Both the position numbers and the translations under genes were made by a program. Positions 34,047 to 42,827 of a stretch of DNA of 64,000 nucleotides are shown here, piece after piece; position 1 is the stretch's first letter, and the number at the start of each line of letters is the position of its first letter. Source of the stretch: Anaerolineaceae bacterium (lineage in GTDB: Bacteria > Chloroflexota > Anaerolineae > Anaerolineales > Anaerolineaceae); contig JARKPB010000010.1 of assembly GCA_029975475.1 (NCBI GenBank), forward strand, positions 186,001-250,000, read 5' to 3'. The notes beneath the pieces were generated by a model. It saw nothing but the letters and a program-made list of their open reading frames with translations, made no database searches and was not told where the DNA came from.

Positions 34047-34135
34047 TCACGCCGTCGCATCCGGTTTAATGCGGCTGTTGGGCGTGAACAACATGGCAAC
34101 CTGCCGACGCCCAGGGGTTCGCAAAGGAGTTTTCT

Positions 34136-34486
34136 ATGGCTAGAGTGAAACGTGGCCCTGCTGGAGTTCTGCGCCACAAAAAGGTATTGAAATTAAACAA
34201 AGGCTATTACGGCAGCCGACATTTACTGTTCCGCCGCGCTCAGGAGGCGATGCTGAAGAGCCTTTGGTATGCTTACCGCGACCGCCGCGTGCGCAAGCGC
34301 GACCTGCGCCGTCTGTGGATCGTGCGTATCAATGCTGCCGCGCGCCTCAACGGCACAACCTACAGCCGTCTGATCAGCGCGATGCGCGTGGCCAATATTG
34401 CCATCAACCGCAAGATGCTGGCAGACCTGGCCGTGCGCGACCCGAAGACCTTCACCGCTGTTGTGGCGAAGGCCAAAGCAGCGTAA
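34136..34486 (+). CDS. rplT: 50S ribosomal protein L20
   Basis: 116 residues. [73 protein letters not shown] is the usual L20 sequence. It binds 23S rRNA early in assembly and represses its own operon in several bacteria. A strong ribosome site (aaaggag) precedes it; a terminator follows. Confidence 0.97.
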   Translation: MARVKRGPAGVLRHKKVLKLNKGYYGSRHLLFRRAQEAMLKSLWYAYRDRRVRKRDLRRLWIVRINAAARLNGTTYSRLISAMRVANIAINRKMLADLAVRDPKTFTAVVAKAKAA

Positions 34487-34508
34487 CCACAGCCCATCGA
34501 ATTGCGCG

Positions 34509-34542
34509 CAGCGCGGCCGTTTGGCCGCGCTGTTTTATTTTT
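34509..34542. terminator. Terminator after rplT (bidirectional)
   Basis: Perfect 10-bp stem CAGCGCGGCC (34509-34518) with GGCCGCGCTG (34523-34532), loop GTTT, then TTTTATTTTT. The convergent TetR gene ends at 34535, inside the T-run. Confidence 0.9.
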
Positions 34543-35257
34543 GCTTTCCCAGACCGCGCAGAATCAGCTCAAACCCGGCCTGAAAAACGCGCTCAGCCGG
34601 CATACCTTCTTCGCTGACGCGGAAGTAGCGGTTCAGGGATGGAAAGAGCTGGCTGTCGCCCAGGGCGATCAAGAGGGCGTTGACCGCACGCGCCGCGGCC
34701 GGTACATCCACCCCCGGATCAATTTCCCCCCGCGCGGCCGCCGCCTGCAGCAGTTCTTCCACAAAGCGCTGCAAACGCTCAGCCACCGGCTGAACCACTG
34801 TTGCGGCGAACTGCGGGTCGCCCTGGTACGCCGCGCGGCCAAAGAAAAGCAGCATGCCGCGCTGGGTCTGGCCCCAGGCCATCCCGCCGTTCAGATACCA
34901 GTAAAGTGCCTCGCGCAGCGGCAGGGACAGCATGGCTTCCCGCCCGGACTCCAGCAGATCGAGCAGCGAAGCGGTGGAAAGCCGGACGGCGAAATCCAGC
35001 ATGCCCCGGCGGTTGGGGAAATACTGGTAGAGCGAACCGACCGCCACCCCGGCGCGCGCCGCCACGCGGGTCATATTCAGGTTTGCCGGGCCGTGCTCGC
35101 CCGCTTCAGCCAGGATGGCGTTGATCACCGCGATCTGCCGTTCAGGATCCAGACGCCGAAAGGTGCGCGAAACCATCCCGGCCTGTTCAGCCGCCAGGAT
35201 GTGTTCCGCAAGACCGCCCCATTCTTTAGCGAGGTCAAACGCCGCCGTCTGGCTCAT
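34535..35257 (-). CDS. TetR/AcrR-family regulator
   Basis: 240 residues. The DNA-binding part (about residues 38-85) reads DPERQIAVINAILAEAGEHGPANLNMTRVAARAGVAVGSLYQYFPNRRGMLDFAV. The C-terminal helical domain (LREALYWYLNGGMAWGQTQRGMLLFFGRAAYQGDPQFAATVVQPV) fits the TetR ligand domain. It overlaps the nitroreductase gene by 4 nt and lies behind it in the same message, so it probably reports a redox-active or aromatic ligand handled by that enzyme. Confidence 0.9.
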   Translation of the reverse strand: MSQTAAFDLAKEWGGLAEHILAAEQAGMVSRTFRRLDPERQIAVINAILAEAGEHGPANLNMTRVAARAGVAVGSLYQYFPNRRGMLDFAVRLSTASLLDLLESGREAMLSLPLREALYWYLNGGMAWGQTQRGMLLFFGRAAYQGDPQFAATVVQPVAERLQRFVEELLQAAAARGEIDPGVDVPAAARAVNALLIALGDSQLFPSLNRYFRVSEEGMPAERVFQAGFELILRGLGKQK

Positions 35258-36177
35258 AGCGCCTCGCCGCGCTGCCAGTCCACGCGACCAAAGCGGCGAA
35301 CCAGCCCGCGCTGATATTTGAAGCGCGGGTAACCAAAAATCACCATTAAACCGCCGCGATAATTGCCGGGCAGGTTGAATTTTTTACGGGTAGCCTGATC
35401 ATACTGGCAGATCATGCCGGGAAAACCCAGAAAGCAGCTGCCCAGGCCGAGCGATTGCCCGGCCAGCATGGCGTAAGTCGCGGCAATCGAAGCGTCGGCC
35501 GAATCAGCCAGGCTGTTCGCATAAAACAGCATCGCCAGCGGGGCATTGTAGAAAAACCAGTCCTCGCCCCGGCTGGCTCCTTGAATGTAAATCTCCAGCG
35601 CCGGTCCGACAAAAGCCTTCATCATCTGGTAATCATCCCGCCCCATAAACGGGCGCATCAGCGCCAGGGAAGGCATTTGAAACATAAAGTGGATCTTGCG
35701 CAGAAAAGCGGTCAGGGAATCGCGAAACGCCGCCACCCGTTCGCGCCCGTCCAGCACCAGCACGCCGACTTCAGAAGGCGGGAGGCCCATTGGCGCGGTT
35801 GAGGCTGCTTTCAGGATCTTTTCAATCAGGTCGCGTTCTACCGCGCGCCCGTCAAAGTCGCGCACGCTGCGCCGGCGGACCGCCAGGCCGTATAAGCCGT
35901 CATAATCGGCCGCTGCCGGCAGGGTCTGAAAGGAAAGCAAATCTTCCGGCGAAAGATCGCGCCCGCGAATCTGAATGGCGCCTGTGGGACAGACGCACAT
36001 ACACTGACCGCAGCCGATGCAGCCAAACAGGCGGGATTGATCCACCTGCACCTCACCCGCTTCAAAGTACAGCGGATTGCCCTTGCAAACCTGCACGCAC
36101 AGCCCGCACTGCGAGCATTTCTCCCGGTCAATTGTGACCTCGGCGGTTCCGCCGCCGCGCCCAAAATTCAAGCTCAT
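35254..36177 (-). CDS. Ferredoxin-nitroreductase fusion protein
   Basis: 307 residues from the ATG at 36175-36177 (MSLNFGRGGGTAEVTIDREKC). Residues about 15-65 hold two 4Fe-4S motifs (CSQCGLCVQVCKGNP and CIGCGQCMCVCPTGA). The rest is an FMN nitroreductase domain (GLAVRRRSVRDFDGRAVERDLIEKILKAASTAPMGLPPSEVGVLVL, and AGQSLGLGSCFLGFPGMI near the end). Electrons from ferredoxin or an internal cluster would reduce a substrate through FMN. Such fusions are common in anaerobes. The substrate is unknown. Confidence 0.9.
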   Translation of the reverse strand: MSLNFGRGGGTAEVTIDREKCSQCGLCVQVCKGNPLYFEAGEVQVDQSRLFGCIGCGQCMCVCPTGAIQIRGRDLSPEDLLSFQTLPAAADYDGLYGLAVRRRSVRDFDGRAVERDLIEKILKAASTAPMGLPPSEVGVLVLDGRERVAAFRDSLTAFLRKIHFMFQMPSLALMRPFMGRDDYQMMKAFVGPALEIYIQGASRGEDWFFYNAPLAMLFYANSLADSADASIAATYAMLAGQSLGLGSCFLGFPGMICQYDQATRKKFNLPGNYRGGLMVIFGYPRFKYQRGLVRRFGRVDWQRGEAL

Positions 36178-36190
36178 GGCAACCTTTTCT

Positions 36191-36227
36191 TGAATAATAT
36201 ATTCATATATTATGAATTTTATATTCA
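36191..36227. promoter_or_regulatory. Overlapping TGAAT inverted repeats upstream of the nitroreductase gene
   Basis: Three interleaved inverted repeats: TGAATA-N3-TATTCA (36191-36205), ATTCATA-N3-TATGAAT (36201-36217) and TGAAT-N5-ATTCA (36213-36227). They lie 14 nt upstream of the start codon. A multi-site operator for the TetR protein encoded in the same operon is likely. Confidence 0.7.
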
Positions 36228-36312
36228 CATCGTACCACGCCCGCGGGTTTTTGTCTCTGCCGGCTGTCACCTGCTGCGGGTGAGGTTGTTCCTTTTCGCC
36301 TGCCGGCTGGTG

Positions 36313-36327
36313 TACAATAAAGTCATG
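36313..36327 (+). promoter_or_regulatory. Candidate leaderless promoter of the macrodomain gene
   Basis: TACAAT (36313-36318) is followed after 6 nt by the ATG at 36325. No purine-rich ribosome site exists. The -35 element is unclear: TTGTTC at 36286 gives a 21-nt spacer, which is too long. Confidence 0.45.
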
Positions 36328-36897
36328 GACCAGCCTGAGCCCCTGCTGACGGTTATTTCGCACGACGGGCGCCGCCGCTTTGAACTGATTCGGGGAGATC
36401 TGACCCGCGAATCGGTGGATGCCATCGTCAATGCGGCCAACAGCCATCTGCTGCACGGCGGCGGGGTGGCCGCCGCCATCGCCCGCGCAGGCGGCCCGGC
36501 CATCCAGGCCGAAAGTCGGGAATGGGTGGCGAAAAACGGCCCCGCCAGCCCGCAGCGGCCTGGGCTGACCTCCGGCGGACGTCTGCCCTGCCGTTATGTC
36601 ATCCACGCCGTCGGCCCGGTCTGGGGTGAGGGAGAGGAAACAGAAAAACTTTCTCAGGCGCTGCGCAGCGCGGTTGCCCTGGCGGAGGCGCTGGGCTGCG
36701 CCAGCCTGGCCTTACCGGCGATTTCCACCGGCATTTTTGGCTTTCCCCTCCATCTGGCCGCGCCAGTTTTTCGCGATGAAATTGCTGCCTGGCTGCGCAC
36801 AGAAAAAAGCAGTCTGCGCCTGATTCGCCTGGTCCTGCTGGAACCGGCCGTCATCCAGGCATTTTTACCCGTGCTCAACCGGCTGCGAGAAGCATGA
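36325..36897 (+). CDS. Macrodomain protein (ADP-ribose-binding/hydrolase type)
   Basis: 190 residues from the ATG at 36325 (MDQPEPLLTV); longer frames upstream run through the promoter region. The macrodomain hallmarks are present: IRGDLTRESVDAIVNAANSHLLHGGGVAAAIARAGG (ADP-ribose loop) and LALPAISTGIFGFPLHLAAPVFRDEI (second loop). Such domains bind or remove ADP-ribose, or deacetylate O-acetyl-ADP-ribose. It overlaps the SpoU methyltransferase gene by 4 nt. Confidence 0.92.
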   Translation: MDQPEPLLTVISHDGRRRFELIRGDLTRESVDAIVNAANSHLLHGGGVAAAIARAGGPAIQAESREWVAKNGPASPQRPGLTSGGRLPCRYVIHAVGPVWGEGEETEKLSQALRSAVALAEALGCASLALPAISTGIFGFPLHLAAPVFRDEIAAWLRTEKSSLRLIRLVLLEPAVIQAFLPVLNRLREA

Positions 36898-37676
36898 TTA
36901 CCTCGATCCACAACCCGCGTCTGAAACGCATCCGACAGCTGCTTGCCCGCCGCGAAACCCGCCGTGAAGAAGGTGCATTTGTGATTGAAGGCGTCCGCCT
37001 GTGCGAAGAAGCGGCGGCTGGCGGGTGGGAATTCGAGTTTATTCTGACCGCCGAGAATCTCTCGGCGCGCGGGCAAGCGCTGGCCAGACAAATGGCATCC
37101 CGCGGGATTGATGTAGAAGCGGTCAGCGCGGAGCTGCTGAATCGGGCGGCTGATACCGAAACCAGTCCGGGTATTCTGGCGGTGCTGCGTTTTCAAGAGC
37201 TGGCCCTGCCGTCTTCGCCCGACTTCCTGTTGATTTGCGACAACCTGCGCGATCCCGGCAACCTGGGGACCATCCTGCGCACCGCTCTGGCCGCTGGTGT
37301 CCAGGGTGTGCTGCTGACCCGCGGCACGACCGATGCCTTCGCCCCCAAGGTGCTGCGCGCCGGCATGGGAGCCCATTTCCGCTTGCCGATTCGCGACACC
37401 AGCCCGGAAGATCTGCGCGCCCTGCTGCACCAACCGGACAAACCGCTGGTGCTGCTGGCGGCTGACGCAGAGCAGGGAGTCTCCTGCTGGCAGTCCGATT
37501 TGACACAGCCCCTGGCGCTCGCGGTTGGCGGTGAAGCGGAAGGAGTCAGTCCAGAGGTGCGCGCCATCGCGGACGGTACCATCCGCATTCCGATGCCAGG
37601 CGGATCAGAAAGCTTAAACGCTGCGGTCGCAGCCTCGATATTAATGTTTGAAACCTGCCGTCAAAGGAGCCGTTGA
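36894..37676 (+). CDS. SpoU/TrmH-family RNA 2'-O-ribose methyltransferase
   Basis: 260 residues. The N-terminal substrate-binding domain (SIHNPRLKRIRQLLARRETRREEGAFVIEGVRLCEEA) is followed by a SPOUT knot with motif 1 DNLRDPGNLGTILRTALAAGV, motif 2 ALAVGGEAEGVSPEV and motif 3 RIPMPGGSESLNAAVAASILMFE. It uses SAM to methylate a ribose in rRNA or tRNA. It is translationally coupled to the macrodomain gene and followed after 6 nt by a DUF711 gene. Confidence 0.93.
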   Translation: MITSIHNPRLKRIRQLLARRETRREEGAFVIEGVRLCEEAAAGGWEFEFILTAENLSARGQALARQMASRGIDVEAVSAELLNRAADTETSPGILAVLRFQELALPSSPDFLLICDNLRDPGNLGTILRTALAAGVQGVLLTRGTTDAFAPKVLRAGMGAHFRLPIRDTSPEDLRALLHQPDKPLVLLAADAEQGVSCWQSDLTQPLALAVGGEAEGVSPEVRAIADGTIRIPMPGGSESLNAAVAASILMFETCRQRSR

Positions 37677-37682
37677 GTCGCC

Positions 37683-38909
37683 ATGAAAATACGCTCGATC
37701 ACCTGTTTTTACGATCCCGGCGGACGGGACGCGGACCGCAACCTTGGCCGCCTGGGAAGGCTGGCCGCCGCGGGCAAGGAACGCTTTAACGCCGCCGGTT
37801 TTTCGGTTCAGACAACCCGCCTGGCCACCACAGCCTTTCCCGAGTTGATTCCCAGCTGCTGTGACGAAAGCGCGGTCAATCTGGTCTCGACGCTTGAAAC
37901 CGCAGCGCTGGCCAGCGGATTTGATTACATCTCGTTCGGCCCGGCCCTGCCGGCTTTCCCGGACAGTTACCGCCTGATCCCGGCCCTGCTGGCTGCCAGT
38001 AAAGCCGCCTTTTTTAGCGGAAGCATGACCTCTCCGCAGCACGGCCTTCACCTGCCGGCTGTGCGCGCCTGCGCGGAAGTCATCGCGCAGGCAGCGCCGA
38101 TCAGCCCGGACGGGTTCGCCAATCTGCGTTTTGCCGCCATGGCCAACGTCTCCCCCGGCGGGCCGTTTTTTCCAGCGGCCTACCACGCCAGCGGAGGCGG
38201 ACCGGCTTTTGCCCTGGCGGTGGAGAGCGCCGATGAAGCCGTGGCTGCCTTTCAGCAAGCCTCCAGCCTGGCGGACGCCCGCCGCCTGCTGCTGGACCGC
38301 CTGAACGAAGCGGCGGAGAAAATGGAAGAAATAACCCGTCAGCTGGCGCTGGAATACCCGGCCGACTTTCTCGGCTTCGATTTCTCGCTGGCGCCCTTCC
38401 CCGTCCCGGAGGTATCGCTGGGCGGGGCGATGGAAACGCTGGGCGTGCGCGCGCTGGGCCTTTCCGGCTCGCTGGCCGCCGCCGCCTTCGTGGCGGATGC
38501 GCTTGACCGCGGCCGCTGGAAGCGGGCCGGGTTTAACGGCCTGATGCTGCCCGTGCTGGAAGACAGCACCCTGGCCGCCCGCAGCCTGGACGGCAGTCTG
38601 AACATCCGTGATTTGCTCATGTTTTCCAGCGTGTGCGGCACCGGGCTGGATACCGTTCCGCTGCCGGGCGGAAGCAGCCCCGAAGATCTGGCCGGCCTTC
38701 TGCTCGATGTGGCCGCGCTGGCGGTCCGCCTCGGAAAACCGCTCACCGCCCGCCTGATGCCCATTCCGGGTAAAGCGGCTGGCGACCTGACAGAATTTCA
38801 GTTTGAATATTTTGCCAACGGGCGCGTGCTGGCGCTGCCCCCCGCCGGCGCGGTTCGTTTTCTGGTCGGGGATGAGTCCGTGCGGCTGAACCCCCGCCTG
38901 ACCTATTAA
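37683..38909 (+). CDS. DUF711 family protein
   Basis: 408 residues. It begins MKIRSITCFYDPGGRDADRNLGRLGRLAAAGKERFNAAGFSVQTTRLAT, as DUF711/UPF0210 proteins do, and later has RFAAMANVSPGGPFFPAAYHASGGGPAFALAVESAD and FDFSLAPFPVPEVSLGGAMETLGV. The family is structurally related to glycyl-radical enzyme folds, but no activity is established. It follows the SpoU gene by 6 nt and ends the operon. Confidence 0.88.
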   Translation: MKIRSITCFYDPGGRDADRNLGRLGRLAAAGKERFNAAGFSVQTTRLATTAFPELIPSCCDESAVNLVSTLETAALASGFDYISFGPALPAFPDSYRLIPALLAASKAAFFSGSMTSPQHGLHLPAVRACAEVIAQAAPISPDGFANLRFAAMANVSPGGPFFPAAYHASGGGPAFALAVESADEAVAAFQQASSLADARRLLLDRLNEAAEKMEEITRQLALEYPADFLGFDFSLAPFPVPEVSLGGAMETLGVRALGLSGSLAAAAFVADALDRGRWKRAGFNGLMLPVLEDSTLAARSLDGSLNIRDLLMFSSVCGTGLDTVPLPGGSSPEDLAGLLLDVAALAVRLGKPLTARLMPIPGKAAGDLTEFQFEYFANGRVLALPPAGAVRFLVGDESVRLNPRLTY

Positions 38910-38937
38910 TCTTTGACTGGAATCCACAGGAATAAAA

Positions 38938-38969
38938 AACAGCAGGCGCCGCGCGGCGCCTGTTGTTTT
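38938..38969 (+). terminator. Terminator after the DUF711 gene
   Basis: 13-bp stem (38938-38950 with 38955-38967, one G-T pair) around GCGC, ending in TTTTC. It lies between convergent genes. Confidence 0.85.
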
Positions 38970-38984
38970 CTGTAAACCAGCCCT

Positions 38985-39716
38985 TTACTTAACCTGTTTA
39001 AAATTGATGATCACCAGGTTGCGCGAACAATCGGCAAAAGTCTCAAAATATACTTTTGGCGAAATGGGAATATCCGCCTGATCAAATAATTGAATGAACA
39101 GCGTATTTTTGGAATTAAGCGGCTGCGTGTTGATTTGAAATTCATAACCGGATTCGCCGTACGAGCGCGCCAGACCGGAAAGAGTCACCTGACTGACCGA
39201 TTTGTTGTTGTAATTGCCCCCCATGCGGATCTGCACCCCAAGCACCGGCCCATTCTTCAGGTCGAAAATCTGTCCGGCAGCACCCTGCCAGTCGCAGCCG
39301 CTTTCGGGGCGAAATAGGGTGCTGGCAGCGTAAGAAGGCTGGCTCTGCAGCACGAAAGGATAGTTCCCGGCGGCGGGGGTCGCACTCGCTTTGAGCACGG
39401 GCGTTTTGGTCGGCGGCAGCATCTGCCGGGCGGTCGGGCTGGGAGAAGCGGTTAGAGTCAGGCTGGGTTCTGCCGTCCAGGTTGGCGGAAGGACGTAAAC
39501 CGTGCTGGTGGCGCTCGGCAGGACCAGCGGTTGGGGCAGCTCCAGCGGGGGGAATGGATTCAATGAAGAAGTGGGCTGCAAAAAAATCAACGCGAACCAC
39601 AAGACCAGCAGCACAAGACCAATCACGGTTAAAACCGTCAGGATATCCCAGATGAGCGCCGGGTTCGCCTCACGCCGGGCCGGTTGGGAATCATTGGGGA
39701 GGTAAGCAGGATCCAC
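38985..39716 (-). CDS. Membrane-anchored exported protein, unknown
   Basis: 243 residues. A cytoplasmic N-tail, one membrane segment (LIWDILTVLTVIGLVLLVLWFALIFL), a Thr/Ser/Pro-rich linker (about residues 85-120), and a C-terminal beta-rich domain (RPESGCDWQGAAGQIFDLKNGPVLGVQIRMGG, ending FADCSRNLVIINFKQVK) with two Cys that may pair. I do not recognise the domain. It lies 18 nt downstream of the parvulin lipoprotein gene, so they are probably co-transcribed. Confidence 0.75.
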   Translation of the reverse strand: MDPAYLPNDSQPARREANPALIWDILTVLTVIGLVLLVLWFALIFLQPTSSLNPFPPLELPQPLVLPSATSTVYVLPPTWTAEPSLTLTASPSPTARQMLPPTKTPVLKASATPAAGNYPFVLQSQPSYAASTLFRPESGCDWQGAAGQIFDLKNGPVLGVQIRMGGNYNNKSVSQVTLSGLARSYGESGYEFQINTQPLNSKNTLFIQLFDQADIPISPKVYFETFADCSRNLVIINFKQVK

Positions 39717-39734
39717 AGGCTCTCCGTGTAACCA

Positions 39735-40631
39735 TCATGGGATCAAAATTTCGATCACCGCCTGGCTGCGTTGTTGTTCGATCCAGTCTTTAAGGGCAGT
39801 TTCCTGAAAGGCGCGTCTGGCCGCCGGAGAAAGCGGGCGATTCGGATCGCGCTCCGTGACCAGCAAAACATGGTAGCCGTAATCGGTCTGAATCACGCCG
39901 CTGTGTTGACCGGGTTGCAGGGCAAAAGCCGCGTCTTCGATTTCTTTCTTGTAAAGGTAGCCGCGCGGGAACCAGCCCAGGTCGCCGCCGGTGGGAGAAT
40001 TACTATAGAGACTGACCAGCGAGGCGAAGTCAGCGCCAGAATCAAGGCGGCGCACAATTTGATTGGCGCTGGCTTCATCCAGCACCAGGATCTGGTAGGC
40101 GTGAACCTGTTCCATCGTTTCCGGGATGCTGGCCAGCACGGCATCGCGCTGGTGCATCGCCAGCAGCTGGCGTTTTAGCCGGGCGCGAAAAGTCGTTTCA
40201 TCATAATGATTCTTAACCAGCCAGTCCGTAAACGCCTGAGGACTGCCGAGCTGGGAAACCAGCGAGTCGATGCGCGCCTGAACATCTCCATCCGAGACCG
40301 AAAAGCCGTTCGCGGCAGCCTTTTGAGCCAGCAGGACTTCAATAATCAGTTCGTCAAGGGTTTTTTGCCGGAGTTCCTCAGGGGTCAGGCTGACCCCCTG
40401 AGCGGCGGCCGCATCCTGCAGGCGCAGCAACTCGGCGTTGTATTCCGCCAGCAGAATTCCTTCGCCGTTTACGCGGGCCGCCAGCGGTTCAGGCGTCGGT
40501 GTAGGCGGGCCCTGGGTCGGCTCGGGGGTGGGGGTGGCAGAAGGCGCGAACAGGCCGCACGCGCTTAACAGGCCAGCGGACAGAACAGCCAGCGCCAGAA
40601 AAAAGAATGCGTTGCGCTTCAGTTTCACCAT
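39735..40631 (-). CDS. Parvulin-type peptidyl-prolyl isomerase lipoprotein
   Basis: 298 residues. Lipoprotein signal (FFFLALAVLSAGLLSAC) and a Pro/Thr/Glu linker, then a SurA-like N-domain (AARVNGEGILLAEYNAELLRLQDAAAAQG and TLDELIIEVLLAQKAAANGFSVSDGDVQARIDSL). The PPIase domain reads HAYQILVLDEASANQIVRRLDSGADFASLVSLYSNSPTGGDLGWFPRG and ends GVIQTDYGYHVLLVTERDP. It helps fold exported proteins outside the membrane (PrsA/SurA-like). It precedes the unknown exported protein. Confidence 0.92.
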   Translation of the reverse strand: MVKLKRNAFFFLALAVLSAGLLSACGLFAPSATPTPEPTQGPPTPTPEPLAARVNGEGILLAEYNAELLRLQDAAAAQGVSLTPEELRQKTLDELIIEVLLAQKAAANGFSVSDGDVQARIDSLVSQLGSPQAFTDWLVKNHYDETTFRARLKRQLLAMHQRDAVLASIPETMEQVHAYQILVLDEASANQIVRRLDSGADFASLVSLYSNSPTGGDLGWFPRGYLYKKEIEDAAFALQPGQHSGVIQTDYGYHVLLVTERDPNRPLSPAARRAFQETALKDWIEQQRSQAVIEILIP

Positions 40632-40675
40632 TGAAAAGGATTATACCCGAATTTAGAACCTGCTTTTTTGGGCAA

Positions 40676-40705
40676 GCAAACAGGCCGTCCCGAAGGACGG
40701 CCTGT
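40676..40705 (-). terminator. Terminator after groEL
   Basis: Perfect 11-bp stem ACAGGCCGTCC (40680-40690) with GGACGGCCTGT (40695-40705), loop CGAA. On the minus strand TTTGCTTG follows. Confidence 0.75.
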
Positions 40706-40727
40706 GGTTTACCGTGACAGCCGTGAA

Positions 40728-42359
40728 TTAGTATTCAGGCATGGGCGGGGGCGCCGGTTTTTCTTTTTCCGGCACATCCGCGATCAGGGCTTCGGTGGTC
40801 AGGATCATGGCCGCGATCGAAGCAGCGTTCTCGAGCGCGCCGCGGGTAACCTTGGCGGGATCAATTGTGCCGCTCTTGACCATATCCACATATTCTTCCT
40901 TGAGCACATCGTAGCCGATCTTGCTGTTCTTTTCGCGGGCCTGAGCCTGGCGGACATTTTCAATCACCACCGGGCCGTCTTTGCCAGCGTTTTCGGCGAT
41001 CTTGCGCATGGGAACTTCCAGCGCCTTGCGCACAATATTCACGCCGATCTTTTCATCTTCGTTGGCGACCTTGATCTCGTCGAGGGCAGGGATGGCGTTG
41101 ATCAGGGCCACACCGCCGCCGGGGACGATGCCTTCTTCCACAGCCGCGCGAGTCGCGGAGAGGGCGTCTTCAACGCGGTGCTTCTTTTCTTTCAATTCCG
41201 TCTCGGTGGCAGCGCCCACGCGGATGATGGCCACACCGCCGGAAAGTTTCGCCAGGCGTTCTTGCAGTTTTTCGCGGTCGTAATCGCTGGTGGTCTTGTC
41301 AATTTCGACTTTAATCTGCTCAATGCGCCCGCGAATGGCTTTCTCATCACCTTTGCCGCCCACAATGGTGGTGTTGTCTTTGTCAGCAGAAACTTTTTCG
41401 GCGCGGCCCAGGTCTGCGATGGTCACGGTTTCCAGCTTGCGGCCGGTTTCATCCGAAATCACGGTGGCGCCGGTCAGCACAGCGATATCCTGCAGCATCG
41501 CTTTGCGGCGGTCGCCAAAGCCCGGGGCTTTGACAGCCAGCACGTTGAGCATGCCGCGCAGTTTGTTCAACACCAGGGTCGCCAGCGCTTCGCCGTCCAC
41601 ATCTTCAGCGATAATGACCAGCTCGCGTTTGCCAACCTGGACCAGTTTTTCCAGGATCGGGACGATATCCGCAGCCGCCGATATCTTCTTGTCATAGATC
41701 AGGATATGCGGCTCGTTGATCACCGCTTCCATGTGCTCGGAATCGGTGATGAAGTAGGGCGAGATATAACCGCGGTCGAACTGCATCCCTTCAACGTATT
41801 CGGTTTCAAATTCAAGGCCCTTGGATTCTTCAACCGTAATCACACCATCTTTGCCAACCTTATCCATCACTTCCGCGATCAGTTCACCAATGGTGCGGTC
41901 CTGGGCGGAAATGGTGGCGACGTTGGCGATATCTTCTTTGGTATTGATGGTGATAGCCTGGGCGCGGATGCCGTTGGCAACTGCTTTCGAGGCGGCTTCG
42001 ATTCCGCGTTTGAGCAGCATCGGGTTGGCGCCAGCGGCCAGGGTCTTCAAGCCTTCGGTAACAATGGCGTGCGCCAGCACGGTTGAGGTGGTGGTGCCGT
42101 CGCCGGCGATATCATTGGTCTTGGTCGCGGCTTCCTTCAGCAGCTGGGCGCCCATGTTCTCGAACGGGTCTTCGAGTTCGATTTCTTTGGCCACAGTAAC
42201 GCCGTCGTGGGTGATGGTCGGGGAACCAAATTTGCGGTCAATGGCCACATTGCGCCCCTTGGGGCCGAGGGTGGTGGCCACAGCGGTCGCCACGATATCA
42301 ATGCCGTTCTTCAGCTTACGGCGCGCTTCTTCGGAGAAAACCAGTTGTTTTGCGGACAT
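40728..42359 (-). CDS. groL: Chaperonin GroEL (60 kDa)
   Basis: 543 residues. The sequence ([85 protein letters not shown]) is standard, with the ATP-binding Asp in GDGTTT. The C-terminus [13 protein letters not shown] replaces the usual GGM-rich tail. It lies 32 nt after groES under a CIRCE-controlled promoter. Confidence 0.98.
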   Translation of the reverse strand: MSAKQLVFSEEARRKLKNGIDIVATAVATTLGPKGRNVAIDRKFGSPTITHDGVTVAKEIELEDPFENMGAQLLKEAATKTNDIAGDGTTTSTVLAHAIVTEGLKTLAAGANPMLLKRGIEAASKAVANGIRAQAITINTKEDIANVATISAQDRTIGELIAEVMDKVGKDGVITVEESKGLEFETEYVEGMQFDRGYISPYFITDSEHMEAVINEPHILIYDKKISAAADIVPILEKLVQVGKRELVIIAEDVDGEALATLVLNKLRGMLNVLAVKAPGFGDRRKAMLQDIAVLTGATVISDETGRKLETVTIADLGRAEKVSADKDNTTIVGGKGDEKAIRGRIEQIKVEIDKTTSDYDREKLQERLAKLSGGVAIIRVGAATETELKEKKHRVEDALSATRAAVEEGIVPGGGVALINAIPALDEIKVANEDEKIGVNIVRKALEVPMRKIAENAGKDGPVVIENVRQAQAREKNSKIGYDVLKEEYVDMVKSGTIDPAKVTRGALENAASIAAMILTTEALIADVPEKEKPAPPPMPEY

Positions 42360-42390
42360 ATGAAACGTCTCCCTTTGCTAAAATTGCCAT

Positions 42391-42678
42391 TTACTTGACG
42401 ATTGCGAGGATATCGCTTTCGCGCAGGATGAGGTACTTCTTGCTGTCAATCTTGATTTCAGTGCCGCCGTATTTGGCATACAGGACCACATCGCCAACCG
42501 CGACATCCATGGGGATGCGGTTGCCTTTGTCATCGCGGTCGCCGGGGCCGACTGCCAGGACGGTGCCTTTCTGCGGCTTTTCCTTGGCGGTTTCGGGCAG
42601 CACAATACCGATGGCGGTGCGCTCGTCTTCCTCGATCGGTTCAACGACAACACGGCTGCCTAAGGGTTTGAGATTCAT
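42391..42678 (-). CDS. groS: Co-chaperonin GroES (10 kDa)
   Basis: 95 residues. [93 protein letters not shown] is canonical, including the mobile loop. It precedes groEL. A GGAGG ribosome site lies before the ATG, and CIRCE lies about 47 nt upstream. Confidence 0.98.
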   Translation of the reverse strand: MNLKPLGSRVVVEPIEEDERTAIGIVLPETAKEKPQKGTVLAVGPGDRDDKGNRIPMDVAVGDVVLYAKYGGTEIKIDSKKYLILRESDILAIVK

Positions 42679-42725
42679 AAGATGACCTCCTGATCATTTG
42701 ATCGGTATAAGGTTTGAGTGGTTTT

Positions 42726-42752
42726 TTAGCACTCATTTGCCATGAGTGCTAA
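42726..42752 (-). promoter_or_regulatory. CIRCE element (HrcA operator)
   Basis: TTAGCACTC (42726-42734), 9-nt spacer, GAGTGCTAA (42744-42752): an exact consensus. HrcA bound here represses groESL in the absence of heat stress. hrcA is not in the window. Confidence 0.97.
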
Positions 42753-42763
42753 ATCCAGGCAGA

Positions 42764-42792
42764 ATAATACTTGCCCTTACATCAAAAGTCAA
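42764..42792 (-). promoter_or_regulatory. groESL promoter
   Basis: On the minus strand TTGACT (42787-42792), 17-nt spacer, TATTAT (42764-42769). CIRCE starts about 11 nt downstream of the -10 box, covering the start of transcription. Confidence 0.85.
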
Positions 42793-42827
42793 GGGATGTT
42801 AATTTTTTCTTATACAATTCTGACAAT

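Noticed and set aside
34047-34135. Possible riboswitch or classic L20 pseudoknot between rpmI and rplT
   Set aside because: A GGGCGT/ACGCCC pairing exists, but I could not build the known structure from sequence alone.
37641-38927. 428-codon minus-strand frame across DUF711
   Set aside because: Antisense shadow of a well-recognised family; Gln/Arg/Gly-rich.
40668-42086. 472-codon open frame on the plus strand across groEL
   Set aside because: It is fully antisense to groEL, and its composition follows from the codon pattern of the real gene; no family resemblance.
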